This document shows, piece by piece, positions 11,107 through 19,405 of a stretch of 64,000 nucleotides of DNA (the first letter of the stretch is position 1; each line of letters opens with the position of its first letter). A model generated the notes under the pieces. The model had not been told where the DNA came from. It did not search any database and was given only the letters and a program-made list of their open reading frames with translations. Source of the stretch: HGM13233 sp900762805 (lineage in GTDB: Bacteria > Bacillota > Clostridia > Oscillospirales > Ruminococcaceae). The stretch is taken from positions 28,806 through 92,805 of the forward strand of contig CALKMA010000028.1 in the NCBI GenBank assembly GCA_937993755.1. The letters are read 5' to 3'. Made by a program: the position numbers and the translations under genes.

Positions 11107-11478
11107 AAACAACCTCCTACAATATCATTACGGTTGAAGGCGCGGCAGCCGGCCGCGTCTTTTTTCTGCCTCAAAGCCGAAGCTGTCAGAATGGGAGAGC
11201 AGATGGCCTGACAGCAATCACCCTGGGCTGACACGCCCGCCCTGAGGGCCGTCGGCCTCCTCTCTCGTTCGCGGCATTCGATTTGCGCAGGCAGAGCTGC
11301 TTCATCGGAACTAACAGCATATCCCTCGTTTTCACCTGTCGGCGGAAGCTTGCTCGATACGTTGCTCCTCCATGCTTGAAGACAGCAAAATGATACACCG
11401 ACGGCGGGGCCATGTCAATGTGGAAATTGCCGCTGTCCCATGTTATAATGAAATAAAAACAGAAACGAGGCTTTCATT
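11107..11478. other. Intergenic region with an extended -10 promoter for the ymdB-like gene
   Basis: TGTTATAAT at 11441-11449 is an extended -10 element (TATAAT at 11444-11449) about 30 bases before the ymdB-like start. The rest (11113-11440) has a 75-codon minus-strand reading frame without family resemblance or ribosome site. A structured non-coding RNA is possible here but I could not fold a convincing one. Confidence 0.5.
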
Positions 11479-12249
11479 TTGATTATTCTTGCCGTAGGCG
11501 ATATCGTAGGCAGTCCGGGCACTGATTTTTTCTGTGAGCGCATCGGCGGCCTGCGCCGTCTGTTCGGCGCCGATATGGTGGTGGCCAATGCCGAAAACAG
11601 CGCTTATTCAGGCGTCGGTGTCAACCGCTCGACGGCTACGGCCCTCTTTCGGGCCGGTGCCGATGTGCTGACGACCGGCAACCACGCCTTCCGTTCGCGC
11701 GATTACCGCGAGGTTTTTGAAGAAAACGCCCTGCTGCTGCGCCCTGCCAATTATGCGGCGGGCATTGCCGGCCGGGGGGCCGCCGTCTGCGATCTCGGCC
11801 GATACCGTGTCGGCGTTATCAACCTGTCGGGGCAGTCCTTTATGGAGAGCTGCGACAATTATTATGACGCGCTCGACCGTGCCCTGGCCGAAATGGACAC
11901 GAGGCTTATTCTGGTCGATTTTCACGCCGAGGCGACGGCTGAAAAGCTGGCGCTGGCGCACTATGCCGACGGCCGCGTGTCGGCGCTGTTCGGCACCCAC
12001 ACCCATGTGCAGACGGCCGACGAGCAGGTGCTGCCGCAGGGCACGGGCTATATCACCGATCTCGGCATGACCGGCCCGGCCGATGCGGTGCTGGGCATCC
12101 GGCCCGAATGCTCCATTCAGAAGCAGCGCTTCAAGCTGCCCACCGTCTTTGAGGTGGCCGGCGGAGACTGCCGGCTCTGCGGCGCGCTGTTCGATATCGA
12201 TGAGGCCACAGGTCGCTGCCGCTCGGTCGAGCGCGTGGCGGTGCGGTGA
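11479..12249 (+). CDS. ymdB: YmdB-family metallophosphoesterase
   Basis: A 256-residue calcineurin-like phosphodiesterase of the YmdB family, which in Bacillus hydrolyses cyclic nucleotides and affects biofilm and motility decisions. Metal-binding and signature segments are VGDIVGSPG, ANAENSAYSG (instead of the usual GEN), TTGNHAF, VDFHAEAT, FGTHTHVQTADE and ITDLGMTGP. The N-terminal sequence fits a TTG start at 11479 (MIILAVGDIVG), with a CGAGG-type ribosome site about 9 bases upstream. Length matches the family. It is probably transcribed from its own extended -10 promoter, close to rny but not in one operon with it. Confidence 0.92.
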   Translation: MIILAVGDIVGSPGTDFFCERIGGLRRLFGADMVVANAENSAYSGVGVNRSTATALFRAGADVLTTGNHAFRSRDYREVFEENALLLRPANYAAGIAGRGAAVCDLGRYRVGVINLSGQSFMESCDNYYDALDRALAEMDTRLILVDFHAEATAEKLALAHYADGRVSALFGTHTHVQTADEQVLPQGTGYITDLGMTGPADAVLGIRPECSIQKQRFKLPTVFEVAGGDCRLCGALFDIDEATGRCRSVERVAVR

Positions 12250-12304
12250 CGGGCGCGCCCGTTTTGCAGGTCCGCTGCGGCTGATGACAGGGCACGATGA
12301 TCCC

Positions 12305-12680
12305 GTTTGCCGCCCGCCGCGGCCGAGGGCCTGAGCCTAAGCCGTGCCGCTTACCGCTCGCCGCAGTCATGGGGTGGGATGCAGAAAATGCCGCCTGCCG
12401 CCCGCTTCGGTTGATTTGGGGCGCAGAAATGCCGTCTGCCGAGGTCGATGGCTTGCGCCTAAGCCGCGCCGCTTACCGCTCGCCGCAGTCATGGGGTGGG
12501 ATGCAGAAAATGCCGCCTGCCGCCCGCTTCGGTTGATTTGGGGCGCAGAAATGCCGTCTGCCGAGGTCGATGGCCTGCGCCTAAGCCGCGCCGCTTACCG
12601 CTCGCCGCAGTCATGGGGTGAGATGCAGAAAATGCCGCCTGCCGCCCGCTTCGGTTGATTTGGGGCATAGAAAATGCCGC
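12305..12680. repeat. Intergenic tandem repeat, 122-bp unit, about three copies
   Basis: The marker CCGCAGTCATGGGG occurs at 12361, 12483 and 12605, a constant period of 122 bases. Copies are almost identical, with single-base changes such as GGGTGGGATG versus GGGTGAGATG. The outer edges are diverged half-copies (around 12305 and 12680). Because 122 is not a multiple of three, reading frames across it change frame in each copy, so the array is unlikely to be coding. Each unit contains two similar halves built around AGAAA(A)TGCCG. Confidence 0.93.
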
Positions 12681-12812
12681 CCGCCGCGGCGGACGGAAAC
12701 GCCGCCTGCAGGGGCGGGTGCTTTTGAACGACCGGCCTTTTTCGGCCCCGCCGGCGAGCCTTTGCCGGCCAGCCGCCCCGCGTCAAGGGCCGGCTTCATT
12801 TCGGGAGGGAAT

Positions 12813-13592
12813 ATGATCAAAGCCGTTTTTGTCGATTTTGACGGCACGCTTTGCAGCTTCAAAACACACCGCGTGCCTCCGTCGGCCGTCGAAGCCATGC
12901 GCCGTGCGCGGGCACGCGGCGTCAGGCTGGTGCTGGCCACCGGCCGCCATACCCTGTTTGCCGACGAGGCCGCCCCGTTCGAGCCGTATCCGTTTGATGG
13001 GTATATCGGCATCAACGGCCAGCTCTGCCATCTGCCCGGCGGCGAGGTCATCTTCAGTCAGCCGCTCGACAGCGGGGATGTCCGCCGCCTGCTGGAAAAC
13101 TGCGGCCGGCTGGGTATTCCCTGCTCGATGGTGGGGCTGCGCCGCACCGTGGTGACGGCGGTTGATGACCGTGTGCGCCGCTTCAATGAAAGCATCGGGC
13201 TGCCGCCGCCGCCCGTCGGGCGGCCGGAGGAGCTGGAGGGCGGCATTTTTTCACTGATGCCTTATATGTACGCGGGTGAGGAGGCCGCCGTGATGGAGGG
13301 ACTGCGGCACAGCGCCGCCATGCGCTGGTCGCCGCTGGCGGCTGATATCGTGCCGTCAAGCGGCGGCAAGCATGTTGGGATGCAGAGATTTCTCGACTAT
13401 TTCGGCCTTGCGCGTGAGGAATGTATGGCGCTGGGCGACGGAGAGAACGATATTTCGATGCTTCGCCTGGCCGGTATCGGTGTGGCGATGGGCGGCGGAC
13501 TGCCGGAGGTGCTGGCGGCGGCCGATGTTGTTGCCCCCGCGCCGGAGGAGGACGGCTTCTGCCGTATTCTGGAGCAGTACGGCGTGATTTAG
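12813..13592 (+). CDS. HAD-superfamily (Cof-type) hydrolase
   Basis: A 259-residue phosphatase of the Cof/YkrA subfamily of HAD hydrolases, likely acting on small phosphorylated metabolites. Motif I is VDFDGTLC, with Asp nucleophile at residues 8-10; motif II lies in LATGRH; motif III/IV is the Lys of SSGGKHVG and MALGDGENDISML. The C2-type cap lies between. The ATG at 12813 follows TCGGGAGGGAAT; a longer in-frame extension to 12618 runs into the tandem repeat and is rejected. The substrate is unknown. Confidence 0.9.
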   Translation: MIKAVFVDFDGTLCSFKTHRVPPSAVEAMRRARARGVRLVLATGRHTLFADEAAPFEPYPFDGYIGINGQLCHLPGGEVIFSQPLDSGDVRRLLENCGRLGIPCSMVGLRRTVVTAVDDRVRRFNESIGLPPPPVGRPEELEGGIFSLMPYMYAGEEAAVMEGLRHSAAMRWSPLAADIVPSSGGKHVGMQRFLDYFGLAREECMALGDGENDISMLRLAGIGVAMGGGLPEVLAAADVVAPAPEEDGFCRILEQYGVI

Positions 13593-13846
13593 CGGCGCGG
13601 CGAACCCCTTGCCGATCAAAAAGAGCGATCGCCTCAGCTTTTTGAGGGAGAGCCCGCGGATAAAAGCAAGCTCCCAAATGGATTTAACAAAAGGAAAAAT
13701 CAGGCGGCAGGCAGCCGCGGAAGGGCACAGCGAAAGGGCCGCCGCGAAACGCCGGGCTGAGCTGCCGGAGGTGAACCTTTCGATTTTCAGGGGCCCGCCC
13801 CGCGCCGCCCTGAAAGCATGAGGCTGTATCAAGCAGGAGGAACACG

Positions 13847-14599
13847 ATGAAGGATATCACCCTTGAGGTCTGCTGCGGCGGCGCAGGGGACGCTGTCACG
13901 GCGGCCCGCTGCGGAGCGTCGCGCGTCGAGCTGAACAGCTCGCTGCTGTCGGGCGGCTTAACGCCGTCGGCCGGCGAATTTCTGCTGGCGCGGGAGAAGA
14001 CTGACATTCCCATCATCTGCATGGTGCGTCCGCGGGCGGGCGGCTTCTGCTATTCGCCCTTTGAATTTGATGCCATGCTGCGCGACGCCGCCTTTTTTAT
14101 GGAGCACGGGGCGGCCGGTATAGCTTTCGGTATTCTGACCGAGGACGGCCGCGTCGATAAGCCGCGCTGCCGCCGCCTTATGGCAGAGGCGGGGCAGGGG
14201 GAGAGCGTCTTTCACCGCGCCTTTGACGCGGCGGCCGGCGATCCGCTTGAAATGGCGGAGGAGCTGGCTGAGCTTGGCGTCACCCGGCTGCTCAGCAGCG
14301 GCCGTGCGGCCGACGCGCTGACCGGCGCGCCGCTGCTGCGGCAGGTGGCCGAACGCTTTGCCGGCCGTGTACAGCTGCTGCCGGGCGGCGGTGTGCGCGA
14401 GAGCAACGCCGCCGAGATCGTGCGTCTGACCGGCTGTACGCAGCTTCATTTTTCCTGCCATCGGACGGTGTTCGACCGTTCGGGCAGCGGCAACTCACTT
14501 CTTTCCTTCGATGGAGCCGCTCCGCCCGCCCCTGCCGCCGTGCAGGAGCTTGACGGCAAAGCGCTGAGGGCGCGCATCGCGGCGATCCGCGGCCGGTGA
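13847..14599 (+). CDS. cutC: CutC-family protein
   Basis: A 250-residue TIM-barrel protein of the CutC family. The opening LEVCCGGAGDAVTAARCGASRVEL and the segments CMVRPRAGGFCYS, FHRAFD and LLPGGGV are characteristic. CutC was linked to copper homeostasis in E. coli, but that role is doubtful and the biochemical function is not settled. The ATG at 13847 follows AAGCAGGAGGAACACG. It follows the HAD gene after a 254-base gap with no recognised gene (13593-13846). Confidence 0.9.
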   Translation: MKDITLEVCCGGAGDAVTAARCGASRVELNSSLLSGGLTPSAGEFLLAREKTDIPIICMVRPRAGGFCYSPFEFDAMLRDAAFFMEHGAAGIAFGILTEDGRVDKPRCRRLMAEAGQGESVFHRAFDAAAGDPLEMAEELAELGVTRLLSSGRAADALTGAPLLRQVAERFAGRVQLLPGGGVRESNAAEIVRLTGCTQLHFSCHRTVFDRSGSGNSLLSFDGAAPPAPAAVQELDGKALRARIAAIRGR

Positions 14600-15007
14600 G
14601 CCGCGCCGGCGGACCTGTGCCCGATAAAGGAGCGCCGGCGCGGGCGGCTGCCCCCTGACAGCGGGAAAAGCGCCTTTTGCGGGATGGCGCGGCCATGATT
14701 GGTTTACTTCTGCCGATCTGAAAAATTTATATTGCCCTGCGCCGGCCGCGCCGGCTTGCCGCTCGTCTGTCTGCGCCGGCCTGTCGGCCGCCAAAGGCCC
14801 TTTTCCGCCGGCAGCGGAGCCATACCGCGCCCCGCCGGGGCGGGTGGACAACTGACTTTATGCAATTTGACGAAGCCGCCGGCCTGCCTGCCGGCCGCCC
14901 GATTTAACAACGGGTAATATTATAGCGCATTTTGCCTTACAGAAGTCCGCAGAAAAGCGTCGAAAGGCCCGTCCGGCTTCTCAAAGCCGCTTTTTCCTCT
15001 GTAAACA

Positions 15008-15130
15008 TGAACAAACTTATAACAAAGACTTTGTGCAGATTGCACAAAGATTTGCTTGACGGTTGATTTTGAGTGGCCAATGTAGTAAAATAATAGCATG
15101 AAATAACGAGTTTGTTATAACATAATATGA
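15008..15130. promoter_or_regulatory. Putative operator pair around the SIS-PTS promoter
   Basis: TGAACAAAC occurs at about 15007-15015 and again at about 15127-15135, and TTATAACAAA (15017-15026) has its reverse complement at 15111-15120. The downstream copy includes the perfect 10-base palindrome TGTTATAACA (15113-15122). Elements on both sides of a promoter suggest a repressor, possibly looping. The regulator is not encoded next to it; the RpiR protein at 41404 or a GntR-type protein outside the window are candidates only. Confidence 0.45.
15063..15091 (+). promoter_or_regulatory. Putative promoter of the SIS-PTS operon
   Basis: TTGATT at 15063-15068 and TAAAAT at 15086-15091 with a 17-base spacer, flanked on both sides by the TTATAACAAA-type elements. 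Confidence 0.55.
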
Positions 15131-15171
15131 ACAAACCCGCGCCTGTTCTATTTTGGAGGATTACATAGCAA

Positions 15172-15876
15172 ATGGGAATGGAAGTCGTTTTCGACACCGC
15201 TGCCAGGCTGATCGGTCTGGTGCAGCAGACACAGTGCGGGAATATTCGTAAGGCGGCCGAGCTTATCGCCGACTCGTTTATGGCGGGCGGCATCCTGCAG
15301 GCCTTCGGCTCCGGTCACTCCAATGCCGGCGCGCGCGAGCTGTGCGGCCGCGCCGGTGGCTTTGTGCCCACAAAAGAGATCGTTGAGCCGGCCGGCGGCC
15401 GGTATGAGACGGTTCAGGGTGTCGGCGAGATCTTCATGCAGCGTGTTGATATCCGCAAGGAGGATACCGTCTTTATCATCTCCAATTCGGGCCGCAACCC
15501 GCTGCCCATCGAAATAGCCCTTGAGAGCAAGCGGCGCGGCGCGCATGTCGTGGCCGTCACCTCGGTCAAGGCCAGCGCCAAGCTGACCTCCAAGCATCAG
15601 TCGGGCAAGCACCTCTTTGAGGTGGCCGATGTTGTGATCGACAACTGTGTGCCTGACGGCGACTGCTGCATCCACCTCGACGGGCTGGACACCGCCATCT
15701 GCGGAATGTCCTCCATTACCACCGCGGCCGCCCTGCAGGCCGTGACCTATGAGGCGGCCCGTGTGCTGCTGGAGCGCGGCGCAGAGGTGCCGGTGCTCAA
15801 ATCGCAGAATATTGATGGCGGTCCCGAATGGAACGAGGCGCTGCGCGCCAAGTATTTCGACCGCCTGCATCAGTAG
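15172..15876 (+). CDS. SIS-domain protein, UPF0309-like (copy 1)
   Basis: A 234-residue protein with one sugar-isomerase (SIS) domain. The phosphosugar-binding parts GSGHSNAGARELCGRAGG (about residues 47-64) and FIISNSGRNPLPIE (Ser-rich loop, about 103-116) are clear. SIS proteins bind or isomerise phosphosugars. A paralogue with about the same length lies at 23396, so the two bracket the PTS, oxidoreductase and deacetylase genes. The ATG at 15172 follows GGAGGA by 11 bases; a second ATG at 15178 is possible. It is first in the operon and is followed by PTS IIC after 77 bases. Substrate unknown; an amino-sugar phosphate is the likely guess from the context. Confidence 0.82.
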   Translation: MGMEVVFDTAARLIGLVQQTQCGNIRKAAELIADSFMAGGILQAFGSGHSNAGARELCGRAGGFVPTKEIVEPAGGRYETVQGVGEIFMQRVDIRKEDTVFIISNSGRNPLPIEIALESKRRGAHVVAVTSVKASAKLTSKHQSGKHLFEVADVVIDNCVPDGDCCIHLDGLDTAICGMSSITTAAALQAVTYEAARVLLERGAEVPVLKSQNIDGGPEWNEALRAKYFDRLHQ

Positions 15877-15953
15877 GGCGGTTGTACATTTTGGTATTGG
15901 CCCATAGCTTGATTGGGTTGATATAAATATTTTGGGAGTGAGGAATAAAATTT

Positions 15954-16691
15954 ATGCCAACCGTAGTATTAGCGCTTATAATGGCAACATTCACGGGCGT
16001 TATGATCGTTGGTCCGTCGCTGGCGATGAACGGATTCCTGTATAATCCGCTCTTCTTTGGCTTTGTCACGGGTCTGGTCATCGGCGACGTGAGAAGCGGC
16101 TTCAGCATTGGTGCAACCTGCATGCTGATGTCCCTCGGTTTCTACACCTATGGCGGCGCCACCATCCCCGATTACAATGTCGGCGCGATTTACGGCACCA
16201 TCCTGGCCGCCCGCGGCACCGACCTGGATTCTGCTCTGGTCGTGGCCACTGCTTTGGCCCTGCTGATGTCCCTGTTTGACATCCTCGGCCGCGCCACCAC
16301 CACCGTGTTCCAGCACGGCGGCGACCGCGCCCTGGCCAGACGCGATGTCAAGGCCTTCGAGCGCTGGCACCTGATGGGTGTTATCCCCTGGTTCCTGGGC
16401 CGCTTTATCCCGACCTTCATCGGCATTATGTTCATTGATCAGGTCGAAAAGATCAATACTCTGATGGCTCAGTATGATTGGGTTCGGAAGGGCCTGTCTG
16501 TTATCGGCAAATCTCTGCCGGCCGTCGGCTTTGCTCTGCTGCTGTCTTACATGGATATCAAGAGCTACTGGCCGTTCATGCTCCTTGGCTATGCGCTGTT
16601 CGCTTACATGGGTGTTCCGACCCTCGGCCTCGCCATCGTTGGCCTTGCGGCCGCCGCGCTGTTTGCCACCAAGAATAAGAAGGAGGCATAA
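15954..16691 (+). CDS. PTS mannose-family IIC component
   Basis: A 245-residue polytopic membrane protein of the mannose/sorbose/N-acetylgalactosamine PTS IIC family (ManY/AgaW-like). Several membrane helices are clear, with the family-typical segments GPSLAMNGFLYNPLF-like and GATCMLMSLGFYTYGGATIPDYN. It forms the sugar-binding transport subunit with the IID encoded 3 bases downstream. The ATG at 15954 has GGGAGTGAGGAATAAAATTT upstream. Confidence 0.88.
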   Translation: MPTVVLALIMATFTGVMIVGPSLAMNGFLYNPLFFGFVTGLVIGDVRSGFSIGATCMLMSLGFYTYGGATIPDYNVGAIYGTILAARGTDLDSALVVATALALLMSLFDILGRATTTVFQHGGDRALARRDVKAFERWHLMGVIPWFLGRFIPTFIGIMFIDQVEKINTLMAQYDWVRKGLSVIGKSLPAVGFALLLSYMDIKSYWPFMLLGYALFAYMGVPTLGLAIVGLAAAALFATKNKKEA

Positions 16692-16694
16692 ACA

Positions 16695-17510
16695 ATGGCA
16701 AGAACCAATAAAAAGCTTTCCAAGGCTGCGCTTTCCAAGTGCGCGACCCGTCACAACTGGGGTCTCCAGTGGTGCTGGAACTATGAGCGTATGCAGGCCT
16801 CCGGCTTTGCTTGGGCCATGGTTCCCGTTATGAAAGAGCTCTATGACACCGACGAGGAGGTCTGCTCCAACCTTGAGCGTCATATGCAGTTCTACAACAC
16901 TCATCCGGCCGGTTCGTCACCGATCATCGGTGCCTGCTGCGCACTGGAAGAGGATTATCAGACCGAGATGTCCGATTCGCTGAAGGTCGCCCTGATGGGC
17001 CCGTTCGCCGGCATCGGCGACACCATCCAGGCCGTTCTTGTTCAGGCTCTGGCCTACATCATCGGCGCTTCGCTGGCCAACGATGGTCAGTTTGCTTTGG
17101 CTCTGCTCGTGACTACTGTTCCGATGCTGATCCTGTTCCTGCTGCGCTGGCCGCTGTTCAACTGGGGCTATAAACGCTCGACCGGCATCATTGAGGATGC
17201 TACCGGCAACAGCGATTTCAACTCGCTGCGTGAAGGTGCGCAGATCCTCGGTATCACCGTCGTCGGCGGCTTCGTGCCCAGCATGATCGGCGTCAAGCTC
17301 GCCTATGAGTACAGCACCACGATCGAAGGCGTTACCCAGACCGTTAAGCTTCAGGACACCCTTGACGGCGTGCTCCCGTACATGCTCCCGATCGTCATGG
17401 TCGGCGCCTGCTATTGGCTGCTGAAGTCCAAAAAGGTCTCCCCGGTTAAGGTCATCGGCATCGTTGCGGTCGTTGCGTTCGTTCTCGGCGCTCTCGGCAT
17501 TCTCGGCTAA
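16695..17510 (+). CDS. PTS mannose-family IID component
   Basis: A 271-residue IID protein. The N-terminal segment (RHNWGLQWCWNYERMQASGF), the central PFAGIGDTIQAVLVQALA motif and a C-terminal membrane helix are typical of ManZ/AgaD-type proteins. It associates with IIC in the membrane and is only found in this PTS family. It starts 3 bases after the IIC stop, with AAGGAGG overlapping the IIC end, so the two are translationally coupled. Confidence 0.9.
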   Translation: MARTNKKLSKAALSKCATRHNWGLQWCWNYERMQASGFAWAMVPVMKELYDTDEEVCSNLERHMQFYNTHPAGSSPIIGACCALEEDYQTEMSDSLKVALMGPFAGIGDTIQAVLVQALAYIIGASLANDGQFALALLVTTVPMLILFLLRWPLFNWGYKRSTGIIEDATGNSDFNSLREGAQILGITVVGGFVPSMIGVKLAYEYSTTIEGVTQTVKLQDTLDGVLPYMLPIVMVGACYWLLKSKKVSPVKVIGIVAVVAFVLGALGILG

Positions 17511-17528
17511 ATCCAAAGGGTAAACCCT

Positions 17529-17930
17529 ATGTATGGTATCGTATTGGTCAGTCACGGCGGAATGGCGGAAGGGATGATCTCCACCGCGGAGATGCTCTTT
17601 CCTGAGCTTTCCCAAGTGCAAAGTGTTTCGTTGTGGCCTTCGGATAACCCGGACGATTTCCAGATCAAGCTGGAGAAGGCCGTCCGTGAGGTGGATTCCG
17701 GCGAAGGCGTGTTCATTCTGGCAGACCTGCTGGGAGGGACGCCCTGCAACCGCTCCATGTACAGCGCCGGCGAAAAGGTGCGCCTGATAACGGGGCTGAG
17801 CCTGCCGATGCTGCTCTCGCTGCTTTCCTCGCGCGAGGATGGCATGGATATGGATTCCCTGTCCGATGATATTCTGAGCGACGCTGCGGCGGGCGCTGTG
17901 GATGTCAATAGAAAAATGAAAGGCATATAA
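17529..17930 (+). CDS. PTS mannose-family IIA component
   Basis: A 133-residue phosphocarrier. His9 in LVSHGGMAEG is the expected phosphorylation site and the LLGGTPCN motif confirms the family. It takes phosphate from HPr and passes it to the IIB encoded directly downstream. IIA and IIB are separate genes here, unlike ManX-type fusions. Confidence 0.9.
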   Translation: MYGIVLVSHGGMAEGMISTAEMLFPELSQVQSVSLWPSDNPDDFQIKLEKAVREVDSGEGVFILADLLGGTPCNRSMYSAGEKVRLITGLSLPMLLSLLSSREDGMDMDSLSDDILSDAAAGAVDVNRKMKGI

Positions 17931-17932
17931 AC

Positions 17933-18418
17933 ATGATTAAACATTTGAGAATCGACAACCGCCTGATCCACGGTCAGGTTGCCGTCACTTGGCTGAAATA
18001 TCTCAGCGCAAAAGCGATCATTATCTGCAACGATAAGGTCTCGAAGGACCCCATTCAGAAAATGGCGCTGCCGATGGCAGCACCGGGAAGCCATGTTCTC
18101 GTGTATTCCATTGAGGATACGATCAAGTACGAGAAAGAGCATCCCGATGAAAACATTTTCGTGATCGCGAAATTCCCGTCTGACGCCCTTGCGATCCTCG
18201 AAGCCGGTGTTCCCGTTGAAACGGTTAACGTCGGCAACGCGGCCCCGATCGCCGGCACCAAGTATGTGATGATTGACAAGTCCATCGCTGCCACCGCTGA
18301 AGACGCCGTTGTCTACCGCAAGATTGCGGAGCATACGGGTGGTGTTTTGACATCACAGCTTCTGGCCAACAGCGACAAGAGGGACTTCCTCGCACTGCTG
18401 AAGAAGGCCGGGCTCTGA
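17933..18418 (+). CDS. PTS mannose-family IIB component
   Basis: A 161-residue phosphocarrier of the mannose-family IIB type. His13 in DNRLIHGQV is the predicted active residue. It starts 2 bases after the IIA stop and ends just before a terminator, closing the PTS part of the operon. Confidence 0.9.
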   Translation: MIKHLRIDNRLIHGQVAVTWLKYLSAKAIIICNDKVSKDPIQKMALPMAAPGSHVLVYSIEDTIKYEKEHPDENIFVIAKFPSDALAILEAGVPVETVNVGNAAPIAGTKYVMIDKSIAATAEDAVVYRKIAEHTGGVLTSQLLANSDKRDFLALLKKAGL

Positions 18419-18439
18419 TCGGACTTTAGCGAATGACAG

Positions 18440-18476
18440 GCGGCCACTTGAGCTTTCAAGTGGCCGCTTATTTTTC
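18440..18476 (+). terminator. Terminator after the PTS genes
   Basis: GCGGCCACTTG pairs with CAAGTGGCCGC across AGCTTT-like loop bases, followed by TTATTTTT. The downstream genes of the locus may therefore be transcribed separately or by read-through. Confidence 0.8.
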
Positions 18477-18492
18477 GGGAGACAGCCCGCCA

Positions 18493-18668
18493 CCGCCGCC
18501 CTGCGGCGGAGAGGGCGAAGGCCGGAGGGCGCCGAAGCCTTTTCAATGCTGTTCCCCGCCGCCCTGCGGCGGAGGAGGCGGAGACCGGAGGACGCCGAAG
18601 CCCTTTCAATGCTGCTCCCCGCCGCCCTGCGGCGGAGAGGGCGGGGGGAACCGAAGCTTTATCAATGA
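18493..18668. repeat. GC-rich tandem repeat, 63-bp unit, three copies
   Basis: CCGCCGCCCTGCGGCGGA starts at 18493, 18556 and 18619, a period of 63 bases, with GCCGAAGCC(C)TTTCAATGCTG between copies. Each copy carries a self-complementary CCGCC/GGCGG hairpin. The period is a multiple of three, so a plus-strand frame reads through with repeated PPPCGG, but it has no ribosome site and no continuation as a known protein. The same core hairpin occurs at 31154-31173 upstream of murT. Confidence 0.9.
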
Positions 18669-18769
18669 TTTTTCCCGCTGTACGTGGCGGGAGTGGGTCG
18701 GGCGCCGCACGTCCCGGCCGCAGACAAGGGCGGCCGCCCGGCGGCCTGCCAGCCCCTGAGGGAGATGCT

Positions 18770-19405
18770 ATGCAGCTTAAAATTTACAAAATACTCAATT
18801 CACTGCTCGGCTTGATGCTGGTGCTGATCGCCGGCCTGTGCGCACTTTATTATTTCTGGCTCCGTGTGGCCTTTCCCGATCTGCGGGGGGTCTTTTTCGG
18901 GGCCATCGTTGTCGTCTGCATCCTGCTGTTCGGCTTTTTCAAGTGGATGGAAAACACATGGGACAAGCGTGTCATCACCCGCATGGCCAAGGAGGGCCAT
19001 ATCGCGCTGGCTAACCTGCGCGGCGGAGAGCATGTCATGAATCTGCGCGATTCCTCCTTTGTGACCTACCGCCTGTTCTCCTTTGACGCCGAGATCATCA
19101 CGCCGGAGGGGCAGAAATTCGAAAAAACCATCTATGAAAAGATGAACCGCGACTTTACCGCCGTGCCGAAGGGCTCGGTGTATGTCACCTACGATGAAAG
19201 CAAACCGTCCCAGATTTTTATCATCCCCAACCAGCTCATCAGCAGCCTGCCGCAGCTGATGCAGCCGGTGGCCGTCATCGAAAAGATGCCCGGTATTGAC
19301 ATTAAATATCTGGATGCGTATTACCATAAGGGCATGATGCTGCGCACCATGCGGCAGTCGGTCAAGGAACAGTCACAGAAAATGAAGGAGATGAAGAAAA
19401 AATGA
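18770..19405 (+). CDS. Small membrane protein of unknown function
   Basis: A 211-residue protein I do not recognise. Two membrane helices lie near the N terminus (about residues 10-30 and 40-58), followed by a soluble domain of about 150 residues that ends in a Lys/Met-rich helix. ATG at 18770 follows CTGAGGGAGATGCT; an in-frame extension upstream into the repeat is rejected. Its last 4 bases overlap the start of the Gfo/Idh/MocA gene, so the two are translationally coupled and probably work together within the sugar locus. Confidence 0.72.
   Translation: MQLKIYKILNSLLGLMLVLIAGLCALYYFWLRVAFPDLRGVFFGAIVVVCILLFGFFKWMENTWDKRVITRMAKEGHIALANLRGGEHVMNLRDSSFVTYRLFSFDAEIITPEGQKFEKTIYEKMNRDFTAVPKGSVYVTYDESKPSQIFIIPNQLISSLPQLMQPVAVIEKMPGIDIKYLDAYYHKGMMLRTMRQSVKEQSQKMKEMKKK

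Larger units (their letters stand above)
14600..15171. other. Intergenic region with the putative control region of the amino-sugar locus
   Basis: The first 300 bases are GC-rich and hold no recognised gene. From about 14920 the sequence becomes AT-rich. It carries a promoter (15063-15091) and an inverted pair of TTATAACAAA elements (15017-15026 and, reversed, 15111-15120), given as separate entries. GGAGGA at 15155-15160 is the ribosome site of the next gene. Confidence 0.6.

Noticed and set aside
11186..11413. Minus-strand 75-codon frame or a small structured RNA (6S or SRP-like)
   Set aside because: The peptide resembles no family and lacks a ribosome site. I could not build convincing end-pairing for 6S RNA nor find the SRP GGAAGCA-type core.
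12297..12658. Open frames across the 122-bp repeat
   Set aside because: The period is not a multiple of three, so each copy is read in a different frame; the repeats are conserved at DNA level, not as protein.
12305..12680. CRISPR-like array
   Set aside because: The units are contiguous tandem copies without unique spacers, and no cas gene is nearby.
13609..13821. 70-codon frame between the HAD and cutC genes
   Set aside because: No ATG with ribosome site and an Arg/Ala/Lys-rich translation typical of non-coding GC-rich DNA.
18433..18759. Proline/glycine/cysteine-rich open frame across the 63-bp repeat
   Set aside because: The frame stays open only because the period is divisible by three. 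No ribosome site, and it starts within the terminator region.
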